A stretch of DNA of 64,000 nt from Boswellia sacra (taxonomy: Eukaryota > Streptophyta > Magnoliopsida > Sapindales > Burseraceae), in NCBI GenBank assembly GCA_013180625.2, contig SNVD02013250.1, positions 62,001-126,000 on the forward strand, written 5' to 3'. Below the pieces are notes generated by a model. That model was not told where the DNA came from. It made no database searches and worked only from the letters and a program-made list of their open reading frames with translations. The position numbers and the translations under genes are program-made. Of this stretch, positions 12,533 through 24,300 are shown piece by piece. Each line of letters opens with the position of its first letter. Position 1 is the stretch's first letter.

Positions 12533-13193
12533 ATGATGGCGGAGCCAAAGACGGAAAACAAATCGGTCAGGGAAAATATGTGGAGAATTGTGAATGGTTT
12601 GCTGAATGGCAAAAACCTCTTCCAGATGACATATCAAATCATCTTAGGGTTGGAAATATATGACAATTAGATATTGAAAGTAGTATGTAGAGTGCTTAAG
12701 TACCCAGGTATATGGCATTCTTTTTGCTAGAAGATTATAAAATGAAATGGCTTTATTATTAGTTGATAAATGTATTAAAGTTTGGTTGCATCTATTGAAA
12801 CTTCTTCGTATCTTGCAAAAGTACTCGTATAGATAGATATGGACTAAGCGCAAGGACTTTTTTTCTGGTAGGCTTCCCCACAAACTATCCCAAGCACATT
12901 AAGCTACTGAAGACTAAGAACAACAGAATATGTCCAAGAAAATGATGAGAAGGATCAGGAGAAAAGAATTCAGTAATGTAATTGTATGGCTAAACTATTA
13001 TTAATGGAAAAATGGTTCAACAAAGAGAGAATCCCAGGAACAAGAAGACCTTAGCTCACATGTACAACAACGAACGAAAAGAACCCTGTACGTAGTAGCA
13101 CTTGTTATCTTCTACAGTACAAAATTTGATAACCACACATTTCTTTTGCACGAGCACACCAGAAAAGGTGTTGACCGTCTTATTTGTAATTTG
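12533..13193. other. Unassigned region with a short coding-like stretch
   Basis: A 42-codon open frame at 12535-12663 (plus strand) reads like protein sequence (contains WFAEWQKPLPDD) but has no start context, no exon partners and no family I recognise. It may be a gene fragment. The rest, up to the CACTA element at 13194, shows nothing I can name. Confidence 0.25.
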
Positions 13194-13610
13194 CACTACA
13201 ACATGGAGGACCTTTTACGACGGGCAAGATCTGCTGCAAAAGCCCTTTTATGGGTAAAAGCAACTGCAATAAAAGCTTTAACGACGATTTTTGTCTGTTG
13301 CAAAAAGGTTTTTACGGCAGTTTTGGTGTTTGATGTAAAAACGGACAACAACATGCAATTAGCATACACCACGCCTTTTTGAGGTGGTTTTAAACCGCCG
13401 TATATTTTCGTCTTTTTACAATGACCATAAAACCATCGTAAAAAGTATGGAAACCGCTGTAAAAAATTTCCCCGAAACTGTCATAAAAGGTGTGAATACC
13501 GCCGCAAATATTTCTAACCAAAACGACGTAGTTTGGCCAATAACTCGTTGCAAATAATTGCCCGAATTTTTTTGCAACGATCAAGAAATTGCCATAAAAG
13601 GTTTTTTTTT
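13194..13610. repeat. Left subterminal repeats of CACTA-1
   Basis: Short motifs recur in both orientations: TTTTTACGGCAGTTTT, TTTTAAACCGCCGTA, ACCATCGTAAAAA, ACCGCTGTAAAAAA, ACCGCCGCAAAT, CTGTCATAAAAGG and TTGCCATAAAAGG. In CACTA elements such arrays bind the TNPA protein; that function is inferred from the family. Confidence 0.75.
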
Positions 13611-14329
13611 TGTAATTCTTTTGTTGTTTAATATTATTTACTATCTAAAGATTAAGTAACCTGTCTCAAAAAATGTTTTGATATGTTTCTTCAATCATTT
13701 GATGAATATAATGAAATCAAATCAAGTATCAAGATATGTCTCTTAAATAGTTTAACCATAACCTAAACAAACCAAACATAACTCAATCATCATCCACACA
13801 GTTCAACATCATATAATCAAATAGTTAAACAACATCTCAATTATATAGTTCAACAACCTCCACATAACTCAATCATCTGATAAGTAAGCCATAAAACTTG
13901 ACAAACAACCTGCAAGAATAAATTTGTAACCAAGATTATAATCATTAAAGTAACAATATGCATTTTAAAACAAATTGTTTAATTTCATTTATATACCTAT
14001 CCATTCTCGTGGTTTGAATCACGATCTGTGAGGTTGTTTGTTCTATGACTAGCATATTGAAAACAACTATGATTTTTACTTGAAGCATCTAGGACCTATT
14101 TATAAAAAAAAACATGAAATATAAGTCAAAAATATGAGTAAACTGAAACTGCATTTTTAACTTTAAAAATAAGTAAATAACGGTCTTGTAGCTCGTCGCT
14201 CTGCAAATTTTGGAAACATCTCTTGCAGGAAGGAAATGACTTCATCATACATCATTTCATGTTGTTGTATCTTGCTTGAAGTTGTTATGTGCTTACTTCA
14301 AGTTGTTGCATGCTTGCTGCAAAGTATCT

Positions 14330-15560
14330 AACTCTTCCCTCAATGAATATTGCTGCCTTAAACGTCAGTCGGAGATGGACCAAAACCATATGTCCGCACA
14401 TAACCACGATGATCATGTCCTATTACATTGCCAAATACTTCTTCTCTCACTTGTTGAGTTTGCTAGTCTTGTGAAAATTGAGACAAACCTTCATTAAATT
14501 GACTCTACAACATAATGAAAAGAAATAACAACTTAATAAAGATAATGTATTAAGCAAAAATTAATTTACAGACAGTGGATGAATAAATAAGTTAAAAAGA
14601 TTAAAGAACTTACAATTATTTCTGCACTTTCATCATCACCTACTTCCCCATTACTTTTTGTTCTTGTCTTGACGAAGACACTAATGCGATTAGTTTGCTC
14701 TCCATTTCTTATCATCTAAACAAAAACAATAACAGAACTAGAATAATACAACTACTAAAGAGATATAAGTAGATCTTGATAACCAATAAGTAAAGAGCGT
14801 ATAAACAAACAAATGTAACTTACCTCTTCTCGTTTCTGGGCAAATGACGTGCGGCCTGTTCGATGAAGTGCAACTTGTTGTGCTCGATTTACCTTATTCT
14901 TCTCTGCAGCATCCTGTAATATAAACAATGTTAACAACAATTATATTATATGACTTACAATATAAATACAAAAAAAAATGAAATCTACATTTTTTTAATT
15001 ATGTTAGGCATATACTTTAGCCTGTTCTGCTCCCCAATAATCTATAAGAATAGGCCACTGATCTGGCTGAACTCTAGCAAGAGTGGATTGTAATCGATCC
15101 TCATCCGTATCGTATTTTTTGTAGTAATCCCTCTTTACACGAGCTTTCCAATCCCGCCAAAGGTTCCTAATATATTATAAACAATGAGGTCTATACTTAT
15201 TAGGAACATCTGTATTATCCTACAAAAACAAATTGCAATAGATTAATGGAGGTACAAATACATATACATGTAACCTATGAATTTATTAAAAATAAATTAC
15301 CTTCACTTCTTTCCAGATGGCATCCAAAAGCTGTGATGAATATTTTGCCACCGAGGACAAGTCAATGAAGCCATGTTGCCATTTTTGGCTATGATTCCAA
15401 GTTGGGTGGTTAATTTATCTTTATTTATGTTTATTGGTTGCCATTGAGAGTTAAACTGAATATGCAACCTTTGGCCTGTACCCCACTCACGAACAGTACA
15501 AGCTGCTCCACGTCCTTTGACAACACTTGATGTACCACCCGTATCGATGAAAACACAACA
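14330..15560 (-). pseudogene. TNPA-like protein gene (plant transposase, Ptta/En/Spm family) of CACTA-1
   Basis: Reading leftwards on the minus strand, family blocks appear in order. First at 15530-15300 comes REWGTGQRLHIQFNSQWQP. At 15170-15015 comes an LWRDWKARVKRDYY block followed by VQPDQWPILIDYWG. At 14920-14830 comes NKVNRAQQVALHRTGRTSFA, and at 14465-14365 EVFGNVIGHDHRGYVRTYGF. This is the plant Ptta/En/Spm transposase domain (PF03004 type), which binds subterminal repeats. The blocks are split between frames and partly separated by spliceable gaps, and some frames run into stops. I call it a decayed gene rather than assign exact exons. Confidence 0.65.
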
Positions 15561-15987
15561 ATAAATGTTTAAACAACTTTAAATTTATAAAATAAAATAA
15601 AAATAAACATGTACATACCTTCATCATTCGTTTTAGTGTGGGAAGACGCTGCCCACTGTCATTGAGATTCTATTTTTCGTTGTATTATACTCTCCATAGA
15701 GGTGTCTCTCGGTCTTTTCAGCGGCATAGTTACCTTTTTAGAAAACATTCACATTCATAAAATGCTAATATCTTTCCTTAAGTTCCATGATAATTAATGT
15801 ATGCATATAATGAAAAATTACAACGAACAACCAGTTCAATTGAACAAACTATATATTTCATTCTAAAAAATAATAGTTACACGTAGACAAGAGGAAATCA
15901 CATAAATGGACAAAAGAAGAATGTTCTAAAAATACAAGCGAGATAAAGAATCACATAATCAATAAGAACATGTCAAACAAAGTACTA

Positions 15988-16518
15988 TCAATCAGCATCA
16001 TCCATCTGATCATCATTATCTTCACGATTGATGGTCACTGTTGTTCCCTCAACTCCTTGCCTAACCCATTGAACATCTTCCTCATGAAAAAAACCTCTTT
16101 CATCTAGTTCTTGTTGTGTATATAGCTCAACTTGTGGCACCATGTTCCCAATAGATGAATTTTTGGAATTGAGATCAACTGTATCTCTTGTTGACATTTT
16201 AAGAACAACATGCCAATCTTCATCTACAGGATCTTGAATATAGCAAACTTGCTCTGCTTGCTCCGCTAAAATGAAAGGTTCATCATCAATACCATTATCT
16301 TTGTATAACAGATGATTAAAATTAACCATTGTGAAGTCGAACTCATCACACTTCTTTCCAGTCCGATTATCAACCCAATTACACTTGAACAAGATGAAAG
16401 TCATGTCATTGACATATCGAATTTGAATTATATCTGTTAACACTCCAAGAAATGTTACAATGTTGGAAAGAGGGTTTTGATCTCGTGTACCAGCATAATT
16501 CATGGTATCGACCTTCAA
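15988..16518 (-). pseudogene. TNP2-like transposase, C-terminal DUF4216 region
   Basis: A 176-codon minus-strand frame carries the hallmarks of the domain at the C-terminus of CACTA TNP2 proteins: FLGVLTDIIQIRYVN, FILFKCNWVD, TMVNFNHLLY, DEPFILAEQAEQVCYIQDP and DWHVVLKM. After residue 135 the chain is acidic and ends at 15988. It is the downstream part of the same transposase gene as the blocks at 17101-19593; the intervening frame is interrupted. Confidence 0.75.
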
Positions 16519-17100
16519 AATAACACCGGATTGTTGCGTGGTTTTGTGTTTGTCTACATCCTTAGTATGAAATTTGAAGCCATTAACAACATAAGATTTA
16601 CAGCTGCGTGCACCTTATTTAGGGCCATTAGCAAAATGAATGATTTCCTCAGATAATGATATACTTGAGGTCTCTTGTAAGGAGTGAACCTATGGAAACA
16701 CATATAGTTAGCAACAAAAATCCCTATAGCAACAAAATATTAACTAAATTTCTGGCACTTACATGATCTCGAAACCATTCGTGGAATTTTTTGCTATGCT
16801 CTTTTTGAATTTCATGAATAGAAGAACGAGGCATTTCATTATGAATTTTATTGAGATGCTTTCTGTGCATGAAGACATTGGAAGATATCAAAAAGAGATA
16901 AAAGTACCTTTACTTAGTTGTATAGCAAAAAGAACTGAGGTAAGAAAGAAAATTATGCATATCTTACTCTCGAAATGGATCAATAGAAGTTGTATTGACT
17001 AGCAAATATCTATGTGCTTGAACCCAAGAGATATGATCAAGTTCGAATTGTTATCCTTCATCAGAGGTACCATCTTTATTCCGAGGTCCTCGATTGAGTT

Positions 17101-17488
17101 TAGTTTCCACTTCATCGAGATATCTTGAACAAAAGTTTGTGCACTCATCCATTATCCTTTAGCAATAGAAGCCTTAAGATGTGCACAATTACGCACATAT
17201 CTCTTCAGAGTTAGCAAATACCTAGATAACCCATGAAATTTATAAATACCAATCAATTCATATATAATTTATGAAAATTAAAAGACATTAACATGGTAGT
17301 TCATAGTACCTCTCAATTGGATACATCCATCTAAATTGAATTGGTCCCGCTAATGATGCCTCATGAGCAAGATGAACAGGCAAATGCTCCATAATATCAA
17401 AGAATGAAGGTGGGAAGATTTTCTCAAGATGACACAATGTAAGCACCACTCTATCTTGAATATTATTTAAATCTTCTTTAGTGTTCAC
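17101..17488 (-). pseudogene. TNP2-like transposase, DUF4218 region
   Basis: The minus-strand frame at 17488-17288 contains LCHLEKIFPPSFFDIMEHLP followed by HLAHEA and IQFRWMYPIERY, a very characteristic CACTA transposase block. The continuation (LKRYVRNCAHLKASIAKG) lies at about 17215-17155, after a short gap, and is followed by a stop. In family members these segments form one continuous frame, so this copy is damaged or carries an intron here. Confidence 0.75.
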
Positions 17489-17839
17489 TTTTTGAGCACA
17501 ATTGCTTAAAAAAGTTTGCTAACTCAATCAAAGTGGCAACAACATTTTTCGGTAATGCTCTTCGAGCAGCAAGAGGAAGCAGTTGTTGTAGTGCAGTATG
17601 ATTGTCATGACTTTTCAAACCTAAAATGCTTCACTCTTTCATGTGAACACAACGAGAGATATTTAATGCATAAACATCTGGCAACTTCACTTTTTTCAAC
17701 ACCCTAAGAAAGACGTCTTTATTTTCTTTGGTCATTAAGAAGCATGCAGAAGGTAAATATAATTTATTAGCCCCCTATTCTTGAGGATGCAATGCTTCTC
17801 TAATTTTCATATCCTTTAAATCATAGCGAGCCTTCAAAT

Positions 17840-19046
17840 TATCTTTTGATTTCCTAGGATCCCCCAACAATGTCCATAGTATATTGTCACAGACATTCTT
17901 CTCAATATGCATGACATCAAGATTATGTCTAATCAAGTTATGTTCCTAATATGGTAGTTCAAAGAAAATACTTTTCTTCTTCCAGATGTTTGCCTGATTT
18001 TGGGGATTATTCATTCTCCATTGAAGATCTTCTATCTTATATTCATTTAGTGTATCTTGTACTTGTTGTTTTATATCAAAACCAGATAATTGAGATGGAG
18101 CAGGTCCCATATCAGCTCTACCATTGAAAGAAATCCTATCCTTTTGAAATCAATGAGTAGCAGGTAAATATCGTCGATGACCCATATAATAAAATTTCCT
18201 ACTATGAGACAACCATTTGGAAACCGTATTTCCTAAACAACAAGGACATGCTTTCTCCCCTTTTGTACTCTAGCCCGATAGATTCTCATATGCCAGAAAG
18301 TCATTGAGAGTCCACAACAATGTTGCATGTAGCTTGAACATTTGTTGACATGATGCATCATAGGTTAGTATACCTTCACTCCATAATTCTTTCAATTCCT
18401 CAATCAATGGTTGCATATAGACATCAATTTTATTCGCAGGACCTTTGGGACCATCAATAAGTATAGACAATATGAAAAAACTCTCTTTCATACATAACCA
18501 AGGAGGCAAGTTGTATGACATTAACACAATAGGCCATGTACTATGTGCTATAGACATAGTCCTAAAAGGATTAAATCTATCAGCTGCGAAGCCAAGTCTC
18601 ACATTACGACAATCAGCAGCAAAATCTGGATTTCTTTCATCAAAAGTTCTCCAACAAGGACTATCAGCCAGATGCCTAAGAACACTGTCTTTAATGCGAT
18701 CTTCTGCATGCCATCACATAAGAGAAGCAGTTTTTGAGGACATGAATAATCTTTTTAACCTAGAACTTAATGGAAAGTATCTAACTTGCTTTGCAACTAT
18801 CTTCCCATGTGAATTTGATGCATCATTCAACTTATCAAAGTTTTTATAGCGAGATATTTGGCATATGCAACATCTATCCAAATTTGCAAACTCGCCTCTG
18901 AACAACATACAATTGTTAGGACAAGCATCGCAAGTCTTGTACGTAAACCCCAAGTCAGTAGATATCTTTTGTGCTTCATAACATGAAGAAGGAATTTTGA
19001 CTTGGTTAGGAAAGGCCTTCTTCAAAAGTTCTAGTAACTTTGTCAC
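17840..19046 (-). pseudogene. TNP2-like transposase, Transposase_21 core region
   Basis: Minus strand. The block at 19046-18714 has LLELLKKAFPNQVKIPSSCY, an ACPNNCMLFRGE / CCICQISRYK cysteine motif and FPLSSRLKRLFMSSKTAS. The block at 18602-18270 has LGFAADRFNPFRTMSIAHST, PPWLCMKESFF and YMQPLIEELKELWSEG. It continues, through in-frame stops near 18268, 18150 and 17947, to KACPCCLGNTVSKW, YYMGHRRYLPATH, KKSIFFELPY and HNLDVMHIEKNVCDN. These match PF02992-type CACTA transposase (DNA cleavage and joining). The stops make it a pseudogene. Confidence 0.82.
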
Positions 19047-19362
19047 TTATTTGTCGGTCCATCCGTGCAACATCTTAAGTTACAAAAGTTGAACAGTAAA
19101 TGAAAGAGAGGTAAAATTTTCACAACGCGGATGCAAGGGACACTCTGCCTACTTAAGTAGCTTTAAATATGTTTTAGTTTTACTATGCAATGGACAACTA
19201 CTACCTTCACCGAAGGCATTATTCAGAATCCGGCATTATTCAAAATCCCCATGGCCTTATGTATCATTCCAACCGTATCATTCCAACCATATCATCACCC
19301 TTTGTAAAATCACAACCAACCTCAAAATGTTGGTTAGGTTGGTCAAACTTTATAGGTGTATA

Positions 19363-19593
19363 TTATTCACCATGTAAGGTCCACCTCTTGTACGTTCTTA
19401 AAAACCCATTACATATTAAATACTCCCTTGCTGTGTATCTATCCATAAGATAACGATTGTGACATTTCTTACATGGACATAATATTCTATTGTCATTCAC
19501 TAAATTGCCAAAGGTGAAATTTAGAAATCCCTCCACCCCAGTGAAATATGCTCGACAACATCGATTTGGTAAGTTAATCGAACTCTCATCCAT
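19363..19593 (-). pseudogene. TNP2-like transposase, N-terminal Transpos_assoc domain exon
   Basis: The minus-strand frame starts MDESSINLPNRCC and contains EGFLNFTFGN, ILCPCKKCHNRYLMD and REYLICNGFLRTYKRWTLHG. This is the N-terminal transposase-associated domain of CACTA TNP2 proteins, including its CPCKKC zinc-type motif. Start chosen at the ATG at 19593, matching where family proteins begin. A stop or intron separates it from the block ending at 19046. Confidence 0.78.
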
Positions 19594-20319
19594 GAGAATT
19601 TCCCTTAAAAGTAATAACAACAATGTTTATATCAATACAAATTTATTCATGCACAAGTGAATAAATATAATATGAAACCTAGTTGCAAACATTTATCTAA
19701 AAGGTTGGTGGTCTTATCCCATTCAAGAATACATAAGTTTGTACTATAAACTAGTAGTCACAAGTTGCTCCATCTTAATAGAAAATTCTACAGCATTTCC
19801 CTATAGTTCTCCAAGTACACATATATATAGTTGATTGAATGCATGTGTCATTTCGATGTTCGAAAATTAACACAAAACAGACAATCATCTATTATGTACT
19901 GAGAGAACATGAGGAAATGTAGCCAAATTTTCTGATAAGATAGAACAAAACATGACCAACTAGTTTACAATACAAACTTATGCATGCTTGAATTGTCCAA
20001 ATCTGGACAATTCAAGAATCATTACTAGGCATATACTCTTCGTTGTCATCTTTTGATGAAAATGAAAAAAGATATATGTCAAATAATAATTCTTGAACGG
20101 GGTCTAAGCTTATATGCATGAATAACAATTGAATATAACAATGTTAATAAACTTTTTAACGAACATAAGAAAACATAATATTTATAACAAAGTATAGAAG
20201 CGAGATCCGTACTTTATGTGAAACAACCATTGTAAACCTTCTTCTTTGGGCTCTATTGGTTTGTAGTAACTACAATGCCTACCTAGAAGGCAACATATTA
20301 ATTTCAAATAAGGAAAAGT

Positions 20320-21330
20320 CTATTAGTTTAGAATTTGTTGGGTTGGTTTATATTTTTATTTAGTGGGCTGGTTTGCTAAATATTGTTAATTGTTAATGGG
20401 AGCTAGTTTAGTACTTTTTTTTAGTGGGCTTCCTACCTTTTCTGTTTTTATTTTTGTTTTCCTCTGTTAGTGTGGGCTGGTTTTACTTGTTATGGATGTA
20501 CTTGGCTGGTTGGGTTTTGGAATTGGGTTTAGTGAGTTGGTGTGAGCCTTTCTTTTCTTATTTTTAAATGGGTTGCTTTGACCTTTTATTTTTCATGTTT
20601 TTTTTTGGTTATTGTGCCCTGGTTTGGTTGTTATGGATTTAGTTGGTTGGTTGGGATTTGGAATTAGGTTTATTGAGTTGGTTGGCCCTTTTTTTGTTTA
20701 ATTGGACTGCTTTGGCTTTTATATTTTTTGTTATCTTTGGTTAGTGTGGGCTGATTTGTTTGTTATGAATTAAGTGAGTTAGTGTGATTTTCTTTTGGGT
20801 TAAGTGATTTGGGGTGGGCTTTATTTTATAAGTGTTTTAAGTGAGCTGTTTTTTTCTTTTTTTTTTTTGATTGGTCTAGGCTAGTTTGGTAGTTACCGGT
20901 TTAGTGGATTGGTTTGCTTTCTTTTGGGTTTCATGAGCTAGTGTGGGCTTTGATTTAAAATGGGCTGGTTGGGCTGGTTTGTCCTATTTTGGGTAAGTGT
21001 GGACTTATTTAAATGGGCTACTTTGTCCTGTTTTGGCTAAGTACGGGGTGGTTTGCTAAATAATGTTAATTGTTAATGTGAGCTGGTTTGGTACTTCTTT
21101 TTAGAGGGCTTCTTCCCTTTTCTATTTTTGTTTTTGTTTTCCTCGGTTAGTGTGGTTTTTGATTGTCATGGATGTACTTGGTTGGTTGGGTTTTGGAATT
21201 GAGTTTTATGAGTTGGTGTCAGCCTTTTTTTTCTTTTTTCTAAATGGGTTGTTTTGACTTTTGACTTTTCATGTTTTTTTTTTGGTTAGTATGGCTGATT
21301 TGGGTGTTATGGATATAGTGCATTGGAGAT
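20320..21330. repeat. G/T-rich degenerate direct repeats inside CACTA-1
   Basis: About 1 kb with strong strand asymmetry (G and T on the plus strand, almost no C). Phrases such as GTGGGCTGGTTTG, TTGGTTGGGTTTTGGAATT, GGTTAGTGTGGGCT and TTATGGATGTA recur in the same orientation at variable spacing. A longer module (TTGTTAATTGTTAATG, GAGCTGGTTTGGTACTT, then TCTGTTTTTATTTTTGTTTTCCTC) occurs at about 20385-20465 and again at 21065-21145. A small outlier cluster lies at 23655-23760. No coding frame is credible. Confidence 0.8.
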
Positions 21331-21339
21331 AAAATTTGC

Positions 21340-24300
21340 AATCTTAGAACATACTAAAACCAAATTGAAATATAGAAACCTAAAAGCCATAATCAGCTCA
21401 ACAAGTAGAAATCTGTCAGTTTTTGGTTAAGAGTAATAAGCTAATATACTATAGAAGAAGACATTCACTTCTTGTGGAATAGAGTGGCATTTAACTATTT
21501 CTTCTCTTTAAGATAGTTGCCTAACTGCATATATTTTGCAATTGGATTTCAGTCCATTTATCTAATTAGTTTGCTTTCGGTTTCCCACATCTCCTAAACC
21601 ACAAACTGCAGCACAGTTAAAATTTCTACTAATGAATATATCTCACACACCAATAACCAAGTTCTCAACAGCAAACATAATTAATTGATGGGTTTAAAAT
21701 CAAATTATAAAATCTTGACCTGTTAATGCTTTTATACCTTTTTAACACACTAAAAATGAAATAGGCAGATAGAAACTTTGCGTGAGAGAAAAAACTAGCA
21801 AGATAAGGCGCAACACTCATCCTGCATATGATAGAGAAATTTATATCAATTATTTAGTCAGTGTGATAAGCTAAAACAATAATTATCTTAAGTTAGCACA
21901 CTATGACATTTCAAGGACTTTGTATTTTGCATCTACGAATATCTATGCATATACACACAATAAAAGTAATAGACCTTGTAGGAAACCTTGTTAAGGAAAA
22001 AGTCCAAATTAGCTACTGCTTGAGCTATCTAATTTCAATGAAAATCATTCCTCATTGTTCAATAACATCTGTTTCAATTAAAAGGTAATTATGATACTAG
22101 TTGGAAGAGAAAGAGAACCAAGCAGTTGATTTGATGTTTAATATATTTTTTTACCAAATCTCAGAAGAAGACCAATAATTGAAGCTCATATTTGACACAG
22201 TTATTAGGAAATAAAAGAAAAAGAAAGAAAGAGATTAGGTTAACTGGTGAACTCATGATCTTGGGTGAACATTCACGCAACTAATGTGCAAAATACCCAG
22301 CCTGGGTGCTTCATGCGTCCAAAGTGTGAATCCACCAACTGTAAAGCCTCAACTAATGCGCAATATTGACGCAAAATTTGTATTATTTGAAGAACATGAA
22401 CAAACTAGTACTTCAATTCAATTGTACTGAATAAATGACATAAGGAGAAAGAGAAAAGATTTACCTTTCCAGAACAAGAGAGCAGCTATGTGAAGCTTGG
22501 TGGAGAAAGCACTGACAAGCACTATAGTTTGTTGTAGGGCAGCTATGCAGACCTAGCTTGCTCTCTGATTTCTCTTCAAACAATAGCTACTCACCGATCT
22601 TTCTTGTTCTTGAATCTGGGAGTGAGAGCTCTAGAAAGATTGTTGCTAATACAGAAAGTACTGTTATTGGGTGAACTAGTTCAGTTCAGTTAAACAGAAA
22701 ATGTTGATACAGAAAGTGTTGCTATAGTAAAAAAAAAACTTGTGAAATTTCAAGAAAAGAAGATGGAATTGCCACACCAGCAATAATGGTTGATGCAGGG
22801 GAAAAGGTTGTGCCTGTTAAGCTAGGAAAGTTTAGAAATGTGTATCATTCCATCCAGCCTAATTGACTGCCATTCCTCAAGAAGTGGTGAAAAAAGTGAA
22901 TATATATATATATATATATATATTTGCCAAGGTTTAAATCTGATTGTGGTGGGAAATATTTCCAGACTCTGCTTTTTCAGTAAGGGAACAGCAGATAAAA
23001 ATTAATCTAGTGGGCAACTGTCAAATTTATGTGTCCTTTTCAAGCTAGACTGATGTACAATGCAAGTTTTATGGCAGGCACTTCATGATCTAGCTAACAT
23101 GCAAGTTAAGCATTATTGAGAAGGGGGATGTGATATTTTTTCTATCATCCTTTTTCATGTTTCTTCTAATTCCTAATATTGCAAATTCATATTAAAAATT
23201 AGGACAGGAAACTTTGCTGAATATGACAAGGTAAGTTTTCAAATTTATGATAGTGAATAGGTTATTTGGCTAGTAAAGAAAGAAAAAGGGCTTGCATTGG
23301 TTGGACATGAAGCCTTGTTTATCGAATAATAACTATTCATAGTTATCTTTATGTCATATACATGATTTGAGACTGTTTGATGTATACCTAAATCAAAATA
23401 AACATGTGCCAATCTAGTTCTTTACATTTTCAGTTTCTGATTTTCTTTTGTTGTATTTCAGTTCAATGAGCTGCTGGGGTTGATAAATAACTGATAATGG
23501 ATTGTACAGAATATCTTTAGCAAAATGTATCACTAACCTCACATCCATATCACTATGGGGTTTGACAGGGATCACAGACAATGGTGTTGTCCAACTGGTA
23601 AGTGAAAGCTATCTTTTAGAGATAAACATGCATTGGCAAATAAGACCTTATAGGTTCTAATGGGCTCAAAAGTTAGAAATTTAGTGGGTTAATGTCTTTT
23701 TTTTCGGGGTTAATGGGCTCCTATGTTTTTATTTTCGGGTTAGTGGGCTACAATGGTTTTGTTGTCTCTCTACAGAATTCACAAAACCTAGAACACATAA
23801 ACATCATACTTGAGACCAGAACTGGATTTCAAATTAGTGTAAATACCTATATAGTTAATCGAGTCTTGACCAACTCAAGTGGATATGTGCATAAAGTTGA
23901 GCTAACTGCAACGCAGGTCCCTGCAACTAATGAGGCGAGAAGGGGGAATTTTGATTGTTCCACAGGTTTGGCTGACAAATACTTGTTGACTGTATCAAAT
24001 GCAAACAGCTGCACAGAGAGCAACATGCAGTTTTAGATGCAGAATCGATGAGAAAAATGTAATTCCATTTTGATTACAAGAAACTACAATAAAGATTCAT
24101 AGAATAGCCGAACCATCATACAATCTGTTGTTTGATATAAATGAAACTGCCAGCATCAAGAGTTGTAGGACTAGATGGATAAGTGAGGGATAATGGGAGT
24201 GAACATAAAATAACATAGACCTCACTGGCATATGAGTATTAGATGAAAGCAGTAAGGAAAATCATTACGCCAAATATAAGCAGGAAAAATATTAAGCTTT

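Noticed and set aside
15988..19593. Functional host gene made of the CACTA transposase blocks
   Set aside because: Several in-frame stops and position within a delimited CACTA element show a decayed transposase, not a domesticated gene.
23692..24036. 114-codon plus-strand ORF inside CACTA-1
   Set aside because: Begins in the GGGCT repeat cluster and has no recognisable domain or partner exons.
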